Origin: Pardosa pseudoannulata
Lineage: Eukaryota > Arthropoda > Arachnida > Araneae > Lycosidae
Assembly (NCBI GenBank): GCA_032207245.1
Contig: CM063509.1
Coordinates: 105,329,021 to 105,393,020 of the forward strand
Direction of reading: 5' to 3'
Length of the DNA: 64,000 nucleotides
The position numbers and the translations under genes are program-made. Numbering within the stretch: position 1 is the stretch's first letter; every line of letters starts with the position of its first letter. The notes beneath the pieces are model-generated. The model did not search any database. It saw only the letters and a list, made by a program, of their open reading frames with translations, and was not told the origin of the DNA. This document shows, piece by piece, positions 23,425 through 35,162 of the stretch.

Positions 23425-23639
23425 CAGTGTCCTTCCAATTTAACTACTGTCTGATGCCACAGTTCCGTCCAAACTTTTTTTTTATGTTCTAAAGTCTTAC
23501 AGTAGTTCACTTACTCCACTTCATCCATCTAGTTTATAGATTCCTAAAGTGATCTCCACCAAAGTGTTCACTTAAAGTGATCCATTTCTTCCATCTAGTT
23601 TATAGATCCTTAAAGTGATTTATTTGGGCATAACTGATT

Positions 23640-24062
23640 TGCCATTTTTATTGTAAAATATAGGATGCTTGTTATACACGCAAAATACAAGTAGACAAGT
23701 GGACTCTTCTCGAGCTCCACAAAAAACCCGCCTCTTCTCCTCTCAGCCAATCTTTTTATATAGGGTCCCGGTTACCCCTGGCGTGATGCTTTCTGGAACC
23801 TTCCAGATACAGGATGACTCAATTTTGCGGTCAAACGTTCTGCCTGGCTGAGCTGAAGCGTTTTCAGATGTGGTCGAAGTTCTTCTTAAAGTTAATCGAC
23901 CAACCATCATAAATATATTAGTGGCACCAATAAGTTGGTCCATATGTGGGGAACAGTGGTACCCAACCGTGACTCGATTTATAATTATTATCAGAGTCTC
24001 TTGACGGCAATAGACATCATAAAGATGTAGACACACTGGCTCCGGCGTACTGACAGTTTTTA
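23640..24062. mobile_element. LTR-like fragment related to the 18.1 kb solo LTR
   Basis: Shares, in the same order, a CTCTTCTCGAG region, a TATA-like TTTTTATATAGGG and TTTCTGGAACCTTCCAGATA with the solo LTR at 18062-19106. Neither end nor a TSD could be fixed. Confidence 0.45.
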
Positions 24063-24070
24063 ATTTAATT

Positions 24071-24071
<1 letters not shown>

Positions 24072-24102
<31 letters not shown>

Positions 24103-24242
24103 CACACCATAGTATATAATATAACTTTATATATATATACTATATTATCTATATATATATATATTATATAGATTATTATTTATATATTATATATATTTTA
24201 TATATATATATTTATATATTATTATATATATATATATATAGT
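24072..24242. repeat. (CA)n and A+T-only microsatellite tract
   Basis: (CA)n at 24072-24101, then irregular TA/TTA repeats to 24242. Confidence 0.9.
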
Positions 24243-24790
24243 TAGATAATAATAATTTCTTCTTGTCATAATAATTATGTAACCCCTATTGTTTTTACTT
24301 GCCCGAGCTATTGGCCAAGGAGAAAGATAATCAGCTAACAGTAATAACGAACGATGCAGTCTAGTCACATTGAAGAGAACGTCACAAGTCTAAATAAAAC
24401 TTTATTTTAGAGCTGCAAAAACGAACATCTTTACTAGTCAACGCCAGACAAGAAAAATACACAAAAATCACTCTGCTCGAACAGCGATGCACCCAAGAAC
24501 GAACACAGAAAGAATTTTCCCAAGGGACAAGAAACTTAGTCAGCGAATTTAAACTGTTAAGATGAGGAAACACATGGAGCTATTTGCCAGCGACAGCTGG
24601 AAAACGTGTTGAATAGATAGAAAATTTACATCTATAGGACAGAAAGCTTTGAGAATTCTGTCGAAAGACTTTTAAGTCGAGGACACTCCTTTAATTAAGA
24701 CATTTAGAGGCTGGGAGAAAGATTTTAAGGAATTAGAATGGGAGAGAGGAGGTTTTTAAGGAAAGAATTTAAATAATTTTTATATATTAC

Positions 24791-24823
<33 letters not shown>

Positions 24824-25871
24824 ATACATGTATACAGCAATCTTTATTGGGGGTATAACTTCCACATCCCCCCTTCTAATACTATCTACCATACTTTATT
24901 GCCTATCATTATAAAGTTTATATTACGTGATTGTTTGTATTAAAAATTTTAGCAAATTTAAAAATTCATTACTAAATATTTATAATGCATTTTTACATAT
25001 GTATTTAGTACAAAAGTACATACAGTCTTAAATTTATAAAAAGAGTTTGTAATGAAATTATTTAATTAGCTTAAGGAAGCATTCTTTCCTTTCTAAAAGT
25101 ATCACTGCTAATTTTCAATTTTCAGCGATAGCTAACAAAATCATTAAGTATTTAAATAAACTGCTAAATATTTTTAATAAGCTTTTTAAAGTTTCCTCGA
25201 GTTCATGAAAAAAAATGTGTTAAATATATCCTTAAATACATCTAAAGTTTTCAAAGTATGGAAAATAATTTCCATCATTACTTCTACATATTATTATAAT
25301 TATTCGTTACTAGTTAAAAAAATGTTTTAAAATTTTCATCAAAAATTCATATTATAAAATAATATAATAAAAATATAATATAGTAATAAATCCATAATAT
25401 AAAGTTCATTATATTTATATCATTGCAGTTTTAGCTAAACAGTAAGTCTTTTGGAAGTATAATATTACCGAATTCAAGATACAAAGTAATGTTTATTGAA
25501 AAAGAACTTAGACGTGTCAGTGGCTTCTGGGGAACTCGTTATATTTGTAAGAAATATAAAAAATATATAATTCTGATATGAAAAATATATATCTGATTCA
25601 TGTTATAAAATAATTTAAAATAGGTAGTGAATTTTATATCGTGCAGATACTAGAAGATAGTATGAAAGTAAAACACACTAAGGCTGTAATTGTTGGCAAT
25701 CTGTCCATCGGAAAGTTATTTTGCCTTATTGATATGAGGAAACTCAATTTTTGTTTTTAGTTAACGTTATTGAAATTTTATTATTAGTTAATTATTTAGA
25801 TTTGGTAATGCTAGCTTGTAATCTAACGTTTCTCTCATTAAAACAATAACGGATGAACCACGGTAGCTGTC
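24243..25871. other. unassigned; small microsatellite inside
   Basis: 24270-24700 is more balanced in composition and starts TGTAACCCCTATTG, echoed inverted as ATTGGGGGTATA at about 24845, so a degraded element is possible. (AC)n/(TA)n lies at 24788-24824. 24900-25870 is plain A+T-rich DNA. Confidence 0.4.
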
Positions 25872-26150
25872 ATAACCAGAGCATAGGGAAATGGAGGCTT
25901 ACTACCCTTGCTGGGTTGAGGCACGTAAAATAGTTTCTTGCCCGCAATGTTCTTCAATTGTTCTGATGGTACCTCTGGAGACAGAGAGTCAAACCTGGAT
26001 TTTTTCTGCTTGGTCCCTGCTTCTAAGTTACGAACACCCGCTTGAGCAAAGCGCTTGTTCCAATCTAGTGGTAGTCATCAAACGAAAGACACATCTCTTT
26101 TTTTGAGGTCCAGTTAGTCTTCAATACTCGTGATTCCTAGCTCAAATGAA
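25872..26150 (+). mobile_element. SINE-2 copy, 5' and body, diverged
   Basis: Shares AGGCACGTAAAATA, TGGTACCTCTGGAGA, CTTGGTCCCTGCTTCTAAGT and CATCAAACGAAAG with the other SINE-2 copies. The 3' end is unclear. The 71-codon frame at 25891 is part of this repeat. Confidence 0.6.
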
Positions 26151-26243
26151 GTTATCACCCTAGGTCATGGACCAGTTGCCCATTGAAACAGGGTGCATTA
26201 AACCTGGAGTTGGCTTTCTTGCACCAGAGGGATGAGTAACAAT

Positions 26244-26402
26244 ATAGCAATTTGTTGCAACGTCACGAATTATTATAATGTCCTTCCCATTCCTTTTCAT
26301 GTTTACAACAGCCAATAGACAAACAATAGACTGCCCTTCAGTTTGAAACTAAAGCCGGAATTGTCATAAATTGAGATTTACCCTACTGCGTGAAATCGCC
26401 TT
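26244..26402 (-). mobile_element. small MITE (159 bp) flanked by AT, copy 1
   Basis: Inverted relative of the insertion at 45312-45458. Termini AAGGCGATTTCACG (right, reversed) and ATAGCAATTTGTTG. Both sides are followed by AT. Shared core: TTGTTTGTCTATTGGCTGTT. Confidence 0.75.
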
Positions 26403-26458
26403 ATAGCAACAAACGATGACGACAGTCAAATTAGCAAAGTGTTATAATTTGGAGATGA

Positions 26459-26635
26459 TTTGGTTTGGTTTGGAGTGCTACGGTCTACTTTTTGCAACAC
26501 GAGGGCTAATGAGACCGGGACCTACAGCTTAAAGCCGATTCCGAATGGCTACGAACATCCCTGCCACAGTGGGATTCGAACCCAGTAACTCCGGTTCCGA
26601 AGGTAGCACCCTAACCCATCGGCCATCGTTCGGCC
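26459..26635 (-). mobile_element. SINE-1, full length (177 bp)
   Basis: Perfect 14-bp TSD TAATTTGGAGATGA at 26445-26458 and 26636-26649. The B box is intact (reversed GGATTCGAACC). The tail TTTGGTTTGGTTTGG is at the left, so the element reads on minus. Confidence 0.93.
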
Positions 26636-26794
26636 TAATTTGGAGATGAAGTATGTGGGTGAGATGATCGTAGATGTTCAGAATCGGTTTAAACTCAGTA
26701 AAGGCCGAATAATATCTGTCGAACATAAATTGATGAATATCTTAAATCTAAAGTAATATAGACCTCTGGGAATAAAATATAATAGTAAATTTAA

Positions 26795-27821
26795 ATATCC
26801 CCTATGTAATGATACCTAAGTTATCTGTCCGTCTGTCCTCGAATTTAGGAAGCGATTGGACCTGGGAAGGATAGAGGCGTTCATATTGGATTCTCGATGA
26901 GTTAGGGTTAGCAAAATTCAAAGCGAGTTCGAAAACGTTCAAAATCCACCCTTCCCTCCATTTTGATCGTTTAATACTATTATTTCAAGCCGTATTTTTC
27001 CCCGGTTAATACCAGGCGATTAAATTCATAAATTTATTACATTATAAATAGATGAAAATAACATTTTTTCCCTAGCATTCTGACGTCATACCTTTAACTA
27101 TCTCATTTAATCATTTCTTATTTTAAATTATTTTCATACGTTTTATTACTGAACTTAGGTATTACGTAAATAATTTTCTTTTATATTTGGGCTTAAATAA
27201 TAGATTAGGCATATATGTGTTCATTTAAAATTTAATCATCGATTTTTTTTTGTTGCAATGAACATTTTATCACCAGCTTTAACAACAAATTCTTTTCATA
27301 AAAGTCTAGGAGTCTATTTCACGGACTAATAAATATCTAGCGTTTAAGTTATATATATTTGAAAATTAAGAAATTTGTTCGTTTGTGTGTTTGTTTTTTA
27401 TACATAACCACACGGTTTACAATCGATTCGCTAAATTTTGGACATCATTCATACATACTGCCAAATAAACACTGTCAATATTAAAATCTCTGCTGTCCAT
27501 ACTATCACGTAATATGACAAGATAAATTAAAGTTGGCAACTAACATGCGGTCAGTAAAGATAAATAAATTATCGAGAGAGTATCAAACGAAATCAAATTT
27601 AAATTAATTATCATATTTCGTTGGTTCACGTAATATGATAAGATGAATTAAAGTTGGCAACTAACATGCGGTCAGTAAAGATAAATAAATTATCGAGAGA
27701 GTATCAGATAATTATCAGCCAAAAAACAAACCTTTTTTTTTACCTGCCTCATAGGGTACTTTACAATTCTGGAAAATTAAAAATTTTACTGATCCGTTCA
27801 TATGACTGGCTATATGATAGT
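26795..27821 (-). mobile_element. CATATAG-family element, copy C
   Basis: Reverse orientation. The 3' end is AATATCCCCTATG; the 5' end is GGCTATATGATAGT at 27808-27821. A roughly 70-bp segment (CAACTAACATGCGGTCAGTA) is duplicated at 27537 and 27657. Confidence 0.8.
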
Positions 27822-28207
27822 CTTAGAATATTAGAGTATGACCTTATTAGAGATCATTTGTCATTTTAAGCATCACAGGAAGCTATTTATGAAAAAAGAA
27901 AAACTTCATGTTAAGGAATTTACATGATAAGGTGTGTAGACTCTGTAAAATTTATGCGCGAGACTTGAACAATCATAAAATGGTGATCCAATTGAAAATA
28001 TTGTAAGCAATATCCGATACTCAAAAATTTGGGAAACTCTTCATATTATTTCCCTTTATATTCGCTAAAAGGGAAAATAATTTATTTTAAAAAGTGAAAA
28101 ATCTACAAGTTATTTATTATCTGTCCTTATAAAGAGGCATTAGGTATTAATGGATTAAATGGTTTCGGTTTCGTTTGCCTTGTGTAGCAAATAAAAGTAG
28201 ATAATAA
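27822..28207. other. unassigned sequence
   Basis: A+T-rich, no feature recognised. Confidence 0.45.
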
Positions 28208-28215
28208 CTCTAAAC

Positions 28216-28710
28216 CAGGGATGGGCAAACTTTATTAGTCGTAGGCCAAAAATCAAAAGAAAATAACTTTGGCTGGCCAAGAAAAATTTTTCTAAAAATT
28301 TAAAAACAATATACAAGTACCTAACGGTTTCAATACGTTAATGAGATGAATGAAATTGCGATTTCATTTTTAAAAGTTCCTTATACTGAGGTTCGAAGTG
28401 ACATGTACTGATTTTAAGAAACGATGCTAAATGCTCATCTGTCAGCCTACTTCTGAAATTATTCTTTCTAAGGTTCAAAGTTGAAAACACTTGTTCACAT
28501 ATAAGAAGCAAATATATCGCTGATCTTCTGAGAGTGAGATAATAAATTTTAATATTTAAGCAAAGTAAAAAAGGAGATGGATATATAATGTATAAATATA
28601 TATTTCTTTTAATTTGCTTCGGTCCGGCAACATAAAATTCTATCCGCGGGCCTGATAAAACCTTCCGGTGGTCCGGATTTGGCCCGCGGGCCGTAGTTTC
28701 CTCATCCCTG
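28216..28710 (-). mobile_element. hAT element, non-autonomous (495 bp), copy 1
   Basis: Terminal inverted repeats begin CAGGGATGGGCAAAC (left) and CAGGGATGAGGAAAC (right, reversed), with subterminal GCCCGCGGGCC. Perfect 8-bp TSD CTCTAAAC at 28208-28215 and 28711-28718, as expected for hAT. The interior keeps a decayed transposase C-terminus, minus-strand equivalent of the one in copy 2. Confidence 0.93.
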
Positions 28711-28718
28711 CTCTAAAC

Positions 28719-29217
28719 TAATGTTTCCAAAAAAATTTTGCCCACGAATCTCTTCTCGTAGCAAACGTCTTGCTAGTAACCACATAATGCAATGTAGTAT
28801 GCAACTACATAATAACAGAATTACAATTTTATCCTTGATGTTTTAATAGTAAAATAAAAATAAAATATAAATAAAACATTTTGATATTTAAAGTAAAATT
28901 TGTTGGAATGATTACACTGTGTTTTGAATAAAAAAAACGATTTTTTTTTCAGCGAATTGTTGTTAGCGCTTTAAATGTTCACAACATAGAGGGGGATCTT
29001 CATTATGTTTTAAATGAAGAACCAAATATAGCTTCCAATTTATATACTGAAATTTATTTTGATTTAAAAAAACTGGTCACAGTTATTTTACTTTATATTA
29101 AAACTTAAGTGAATCTCCAAACGTTGCCCCTGCACTACCAGATTTTTACGCACCCCGTACCTCCTTACTAGTTCACAGACTCCTGGGGTGTTGTTGGAAT
29201 TACTTTGAGAATCATTG
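28719..29217. other. spacer between two inverted hAT copies
   Basis: 499 bp of A+T-rich sequence, no ORF or repeat recognised. Confidence 0.5.
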
Positions 29218-29225
29218 CTCTAAAC

Positions 29226-29682
29226 CAGGGATGGGCAAACTACGGCCCGCGGATAGAATTTTAAGTTGCCGGTTGGAGGCAAATTAAAAGAAATATATAT
29301 TTATACATTATATATCCATCCCCTTTTTCACTTTGTTTAAATATTATATCCAAATTTATTATCTCACGCCTAGAAGATCAGCGGTATATTTGCTTCTTAT
29401 ATGTGAACTAGTGTTTTCAACTTTGAGACTTAGAAAGAATAATTTCAGAAGTAGACTGACAGATGAGCATTTAGCATCGTTCCTTAAAATCAGTACATGT
29501 CACTTCGAACCTCAGTATAAGGAATTTTAAAAATGAAATCGCAATTTCATTCATCTCATTAACCTATTTAAACCATAATACTTGTATATTGTTTTTAAAA
29601 TTTTAGAAAAATTTATCTTGGCTTGCCAAATTTATTTTCTTTCGATTTTTGGCCCGCGACTGAAAAAGTTTGCCCATCCCTA
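29226..29682 (+). mobile_element. hAT element, non-autonomous (457 bp), copy 2, inverted relative to copy 1
   Basis: Termini CAGGGATGGGCAAAC and (reversed) TAGGGATGGGCAAAC. 8-bp TSD CTCTAAAC at 29218-29225 and 29683-29690, the same target as copy 1. Contains a transposase C-terminal remnant. Confidence 0.93.
29333..29530 (+). pseudogene. hAT transposase C-terminal remnant
   Basis: A 65-codon frame holding the hAT dimerisation-domain signature: CELVFSTLRLRKNN followed by FRSRLTDEHLASFLKIST and a short tail ending before the right terminus. hAT transposases of Charlie/GTF2IRD2-like type end this way. The catalytic core is absent, so this is what internal deletion left of the parent gene. The N-terminal Met is incidental. 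Confidence 0.8.
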
Positions 29683-29822
29683 CTCTAAACCAAAACTAAA
29701 AATGCGTGGTGTAAAGAAGTGTAATATTTTCTTAAAAAAATTACCAATTAAATGAAAAAGCTGCTTAATTAGATGTGTTATTTTGTGATTATTGTGGCTT
29801 ATAATGAAAGTTGCTTGATAAC

Positions 29823-30619
29823 CAGAGCCCGATTAAGACATAGTTGGGCACAGGGCCTGGTGTTTATTCAACCTTCGCTTTACCTGAAGTTCAGTAAAAC
29901 GTACATTCACTCAAACTGAGCAAATTATAGAAACTTTCTTTAGACGTTACTATGATGAAATTTATAAGTTATTAAAAAAGTATAAATTTGACCTTTTTTA
30001 TAAATTCCGATAAGAATAAAAACTATCACTTCCTTTTATATAATTCTCTGTTTGAAGTTTTATAAAATAATTGCTTGAAGAACAGGGTCTGATTAAAGCA
30101 CGGGACTACTGGGCCTAGGCCCCCTAATTATAGGGGCCCCCTAAAATTTTATACTTAATTATTAAAAATTGATTATAAAATTTGGTACTTAATTACCTGT
30201 GCTATTTTATTCATTTTTTAAATAAAAACTTAATTGCAAGTGTTACAGTTTACATCCTTGAGGATATACAGAGTTTTGGCATTCGACTGTACTACAAAGG
30301 GATGTAAACATAAAAAAAATTAATATAAACTTTCTTCTAAAAATATTCGCTGGTATCCTCTTTTATAAACTAATTTTTTTTTTGCCTTGAAAGGAGGGTA
30401 GGGGGGGGTGAAAGACTACCAGGAACTGGGCCCAACTTTGCTTTGATCGGGCCCTGTTGAAGAATTAACAAGAAATATTTTTAGATTATTTAAGTACCTT
30501 AAGTTTTAAAAATTAGATATAATATGGGACCTTAAAAATCAGGGGACCCAGGACCACAGCCTTGTCAATGGCCTGATTAAATTGCGGGCCTAGTCAGCCT
30601 GGGTTTTAATCAGGCACTG
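29823..30619. mobile_element. hAT-like MITE (outer), interrupted by a relative
   Basis: Ends CAGAGCCCGATTAAGAC and (reversed) CAGTGCCTGATTAAAAC. 8-bp TSD TTGATAAC/TTGATAAT (one mismatch) at 29815-29822 and 30620-30627. About 415 bp without the inner element. Non-coding. Confidence 0.85.
30083..30456. mobile_element. hAT-like MITE (inner), 374 bp
   Basis: Ends CAGGGTCTGATTAAAGCA and (reversed) CAGGGCCCGATCAAAGCA. Perfect 8-bp TSD TTGAAGAA at 30075-30082 and 30457-30464. Inserted in the outer element, whose ends are similar. Confidence 0.92.
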
Positions 30620-30640
30620 TTGATAATTAAATTGTTAATG

Positions 30641-30817
30641 ACGTCGAACGATGGCCGAATGGTTAGTATGCTGGCCTTCGGGACCGGAGTTCATGGGTTC
30701 GTATCCCACTATGGCATGGATGTTCGTAGCCATTCGGAATCAGCTTTAAGCAGTAGGTCTCGGTCTCATTAGCCCTTGTGTTGCAAAAAGTAGACCGTAG
30801 CGCTCCAAAACCAAACC
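30641..30817 (+). mobile_element. SINE-1, full length (177 bp)
   Basis: 12-bp TSD AAATTGTTAATG at 30629-30640 and 30818-30829. B box GGTTCGTATCC carries one change. Confidence 0.92.
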
Positions 30818-30829
30818 AAATTGTTAATG

Positions 30830-31299
30830 TACTTCATTCAACCATTTTGAATTGGTTATGAAATTTGTTTCTCCTATTGCTGAGCAGAGGGAATTTTTTT
30901 TTTAATAAAAATTTAGTGTTTATTAAATTTATGATTTCATTGATAAAGAATCTTTGATTTATTTATATGTAACTGCAGTTTTAATTCAAGAGTATAAGAT
31001 ATTGAATTGTTGCTGAAAGTAAAATATACTTTATCAATTACTCAAAAGTAGAAAAAAAGATCTGCGAAAGTTCTCGACTCAAGAAAAGATTGCGTCTTTC
31101 ACTTAAAAATACTCCTCTCCCTTGACAATTTTCGGGGAACTGTTAAAGATCCCACGAGGTACTCCAGCATAACAGGACTTCCAAATTAATGTATTGTTCC
31201 AGCCAATTTCAAATATCTAAGATTGGAAGATTTTTTAAACAAGAAAAGTAAGGGGAAAAAATGAAAAATTATTCAAATTTCGGCAGCATCAAAGGCGGG
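30830..31299. other. unassigned A+T-rich sequence
   Basis: No feature recognised. Confidence 0.5.
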
Positions 31300-31995
31300 G
31301 GGTGCCGTGTGCTCGGTATGTAATGACAATCCGGCACACCGTACTCGCATTCTAATTGGCAAAAAGGAAAGGCCCAGAAGACTTGTGCCCGTAAAAGATT
31401 TGTGCCACCTCATTAGGGCATCCTGCATAAACAAATGACGAGCGAAGCTTCGTTAACGCCGAGCGCACCCCCCTCCTTCTTTTCCTGTAATCTTACCTGC
31501 CTCGACGTCGAGTTAGTAAACAGAGAGGACCGTTAACGATGAAGAGTCCTCCAATCGATCGAGTGGCGAAGTCGCGCTAACGAAGTGCTGGAAACATAAT
31601 ACCTTAATAGACGTCGTAAATTGAGGAACCGGGGCTCGAAAACGTTGCTGGTGGTTCGGCAAAATGTCGGGTGTCAGGTTGTTTGCTACACATTAGAGGC
31701 AGAGAGTTAACAACCAAACAAGCTTGTGCTCTCTCTCTTCTCTTTTCTCTCTGCTCTTGTTGTTCGCGGAGCGCGGTGGCAGAGTGTGTTGTAATTAGTC
31801 CGACGCCATGTTTGTTGAGACGGGTTCATGACAAGGCTTCCTAACGACAGATCTTCTGCTGCATGGAGAGTTGGGAGAAGAGAAAAAAAAAGGTGGAAGA
31901 TTCACGAGCTGCGTTTTCAGGCGTGATTAATGATGCCTTAAAAGATAAATAATTAATTAGGCAGGCAACAGAGCGAGGATTTGTTTACTGGCTTT
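31300..31995. promoter_or_regulatory. candidate conserved cis-regulatory region
   Basis: About 700 bp of single-copy sequence with near-balanced composition, in contrast to its flanks, and no ORF. Rich in developmental transcription-factor-like sites: homeodomain TAATTAG/TTAATTAGG (about 31795 and 31955), GATTAATGATG, forkhead-like GTAAACA and TGTTTAC, and a CTCTCTCTTCTCTTTTCTCT tract (about 31725). I infer an enhancer or promoter-proximal element; conservation cannot be tested here. Confidence 0.35.
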
Positions 31996-32426
31996 GGTAG
32001 CGCAAACTTGAAGGCGGATTTTTGCTGGTTCTCTTGAAATAGAACAAGGAATACTTTAATACACTTCAATGGATTTTTAAAAAAAAGTTTGTTAGTTTAG
32101 TAACAAAATGCGGCTAATAGGCCTGGAAACAAAAGTTGTGAGTTTATCTAATTTTGTGAAATAACAAAGTTTTAAAACTGTGGCGCTTTAAAAAATAATC
32201 TGTTTGAGATTTTGAATTTGAATTCTCTTTATTGGCCTATCAAAAGAATGAAGACTGGTAACAAAATAAGGAATGTTTAAATATTGTGTGCTGGTCTTTT
32301 CAGATCGTAACACAAGTAATGGGAGGAATTAAAATTTGCTTATCGATAGATCTTTAAAGATGGAGCTTAAAGCTTCTGTATCTATTCTACAGTTAATATT
32401 TGATAATGTTAAATAAAAACAAATAT
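31996..32426. other. unassigned A+T-rich sequence
   Basis: No feature recognised. Confidence 0.45.
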
Positions 32427-32430
32427 TTAA

Positions 32431-33079
32431 CACTTTGCATGCGGGTATACTTCACCGCCAACTTAAGCGTGCAGCGCGGGCGTTTTTTCGTGAATCGCGC
32501 GAATGTTTAGTTATTCAGATAAATCACAGTATATCGAAAACTACTTTGTTTTTATGAAAGCAACTTTCTTTTAGTTTGCAATTTAATATATACTGTATGA
32601 TTATTTAATAAAAAAACAATATTTTTACGAAATCACAAAAATAAACGATATTTAAAATTAAAGTCCGATTATCAGAAACCCGTGTAAACGTCTGAGGCGG
32701 GATGGCTTCACATGCAGAACAGATGTACCGTTCCAGTTATTCAATTGTTTCTGGATAGTGGCGGCACACCTGGTCCCCACAGACAACTATAGTAATTTAG
32801 ATTATTCCAGACTGAAGCGTCATCTGTTGTGGAATATTATAACTAATTTCAAAGTTTGTATGCCTGGCAAAATTCAAATTAAGCATGTAATAAAATCGTT
32901 TACACTTTGTTTGTATAACAATTTTTTTTATATACTTTTTACTCTTTCCAAGCTCCCTAGTCACCCCCAAAACTGAAATTGCAAAAAATAACTTACATTG
33001 TACCTATATATCCCTTTTCTGTGAAGAAAATATGTCATATTTTATTATTTTTTCTAAACTAAACTCGTGCTTTAAAGGA
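32431..33079. mobile_element. piggyBac-like element candidate (649 bp)
   Basis: TTAA at 32427-32430 and 33080-33083. Left end CACTTTGCATGCGGG is close to the pB-A terminus; right end reversed is TCCTTTAAAGCACG, a weak partner. Left end contains GTGCAGCGCGGGCG. The 72-codon frame inside shows no transposase motif. Confidence 0.6.
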
Positions 33080-33082
33080 TTA

Positions 33083-33985
33083 ACTAGCATATAGCCCATC
33101 ATATGACGGGATTAGTAAAATTTTTAATATTCCAGAACTGTTAAGTACCCAATGAGGCAGGTAAAAAATGGTTTGTTTTTTGGCTGAGAACTATCTGGTT
33201 CACTCTCAATAATTTATTTATCGTCATACTCCTCTAGAGTCTCCCGATCCTGTAATGCAGTTTAGAATCACATTGAATTCATTTAGTCAAACCGTGTGGT
33301 TATGTATAATAAACAAACACACAAAAGAACAAACTTCTTAATTTCCAAATATATATAAATTAAAAGTTAGATATTTATGAGTCCGTGAAATAGACTCCTA
33401 GACTTATATGAAAAGAATTTATTGTTAATACCGGTGGTAAAAGTTTCATTGCAACAAAAAATAATCGATGATTCAATTTAAAATTATCACGTATGTACCT
33501 AATCTATTATTGAAGCCAAATATAAAAGAAAATCATTTACGTAATATCTAAGTTCAGTGATAAAAGATATTAAAATAGTGTAGACGATATTTAAATAGTT
33601 TAAAATATGAAATGATTAAATGAGATGTTTATAGGAATTATGTCACAATGCGAGAAAAAATTGTTATTTTTACAAATTTATTAAGTGATAAATGGATAAA
33701 TTTAATCGCCTGCTCTTAACCGGGGAAAATAGGGCTTGAAATAATGGCATTAAACTCTCGAAAAGGAGGAAAGGGTTGGATTTCGAACGTTTTAAAGACG
33801 ACAGTATTTTTTGCTGTGATATGAAGCATATTTATACAAATTTATTTTAGAATCGGATCGATCGTTTAGGAGAAGATAAACTTTATTCTCTTTGAATGGA
33901 TGCCTGTATCCATTCCAGGTCCAACCGCTTCATAAATTGGAGGACAGACGTACAGATAACTTAGGCTATTATTATATAAAAGATT
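33083..33985 (+). mobile_element. CATATAG-family element, copy D
   Basis: Starts ACTAGCATATAGCCCATC, abutting the TTAA of the previous element. Ends ACTTAGGCTATTATTATATA, then AAAGATT. Nearly full length; landmarks as in copy A. Confidence 0.82.
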
Positions 33986-34335
33986 ACTCTCATTGTTGGA
34001 ATTTGTTAACCCAGATTGTTTTAAAGTGCTCAGAACTAAATTCCTTTTTTACAATTTTTTTAAATAATTTTTTTTTCCTATTTAACAGTCGTATGGTTCC
34101 TTGGCTACTAATCAAGGGGATTATCTATACTACAAAATTATCTAATGACGTCACTAGAAGTGCATTTCGGCACTTTGGATTATGCTGAAGGTGGGAGCTT
34201 TTGCTATTCTGGAAGGGATTTTCGTTATAATGACGTAGCCAGTAGAAAAAAATTGACTATGCTGATCGTTTAGAGTCCTGTGAGTAGCAGCCCTAAAGTG
34301 CACCACAATAGTTCATTCGGCAAAGGCAACGATCT
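33986..34335. other. unassigned sequence
   Basis: Contains TGACGTCA-like TAATGACGTCACTAG at about 34144. No gene called. Confidence 0.4.
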
Positions 34336-35162
34336 TGTTACCGGAGAATTACGAGATCAAGGCTCCAGGCGGTCAAAGATCTACCGTGTTCGTTAACGGT
34401 ATGAAGTACGTAAAATAGGGCCGTGGTTGTGTAAAAATAATGTTACGTTGGCCTGGTGTTTGAGAAAGAAGAAATTTAAACTCATTAAAAAACACATGGA
34501 CAAATATGTTTTGATTAAGTAATTTTATAAAATTAAATGCCTAATTAATACAGTTGGAATACAACTTATCATTTTTAGATATGGATGAGCCTTCTGGATT
34601 CGGAGTAAGTTTCGAAAATATGGCTACGTTCTTTCCCTTTCTCGTGTCGCTAAAATAGAATGGTCTATCCCGCAAGCAGCGGATGCCAGCAGCGTTCCTT
34701 TCTTCTCTCCTCTGGTAACAACCTTGTCCTCTAAAAAAATCAGACTGCCTCGCGGAGAAAAAACAGGGGTCCACTCCAGAACGGCGGGGGGTCAGAATCC
34801 CCCAAACCAACGGACCCTTCTATTGGTTGGGAGAAGTCCGAAGTTTCTTTCTAGTTCAGACCGGTCCTGGTCTGTTTGCCTTTGGCGATGGCTGACGGGA
34901 AGAGGTAAAACAAGCGTTGAAGCACCGAATGTAACTTATTGTTACAGGTTGCAATGTCCTCCATGTTCCCAAACGATATCTCTTTAGGTGGCATGTCTAA
35001 GGTCTTCTGCTTGGTCTCTGCTTTTAAATTACAAGGATCCCCTTGAACAAAGTCGTTCTTACACCCTAGCGATGCTCTTCAAAGCGAAAAGCTCATCTCT
35101 TAATTCGAGTGATCTCCAGATCACGTGCTTGGATAGTTCAAGTAGCATTAAAAACAACAACA
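34336..35162 (+). mobile_element. SINE-2 copy split by a solo LTR
   Basis: 34336-34439 and 34952-35162 are collinear with the SINE-2 at 42.25 kb: AGATCTACCGTGTTCGTTAA, GAAGTACGTAAAATA, then CAATGTCCTCCATG, CTTGGTCTCTGCTTTTAA and the tail AAAAACAACAACAAAG. The LTR TSD GGTTG marks the break exactly. Confidence 0.8.
34440..34946. mobile_element. solo LTR, family LTR-500 (507 bp), copy 1
   Basis: TGTAAAAATAATGTTA...CTTATTGTTACA, flanked by the 5-bp TSD GGTTG (34435-34439 and 34947-34951). Closely related to 37323-37815. Internal CCAATAGAAGG (minus strand) resembles a CCAAT box. The overlapping 85-90-codon frames are within the LTR and are not genes. Confidence 0.92.

Noticed and set aside
34541..34987. 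ORFs on both strands of 87-89 codons
   Set aside because: They lie in a solo LTR and are not conserved in the second LTR copy.
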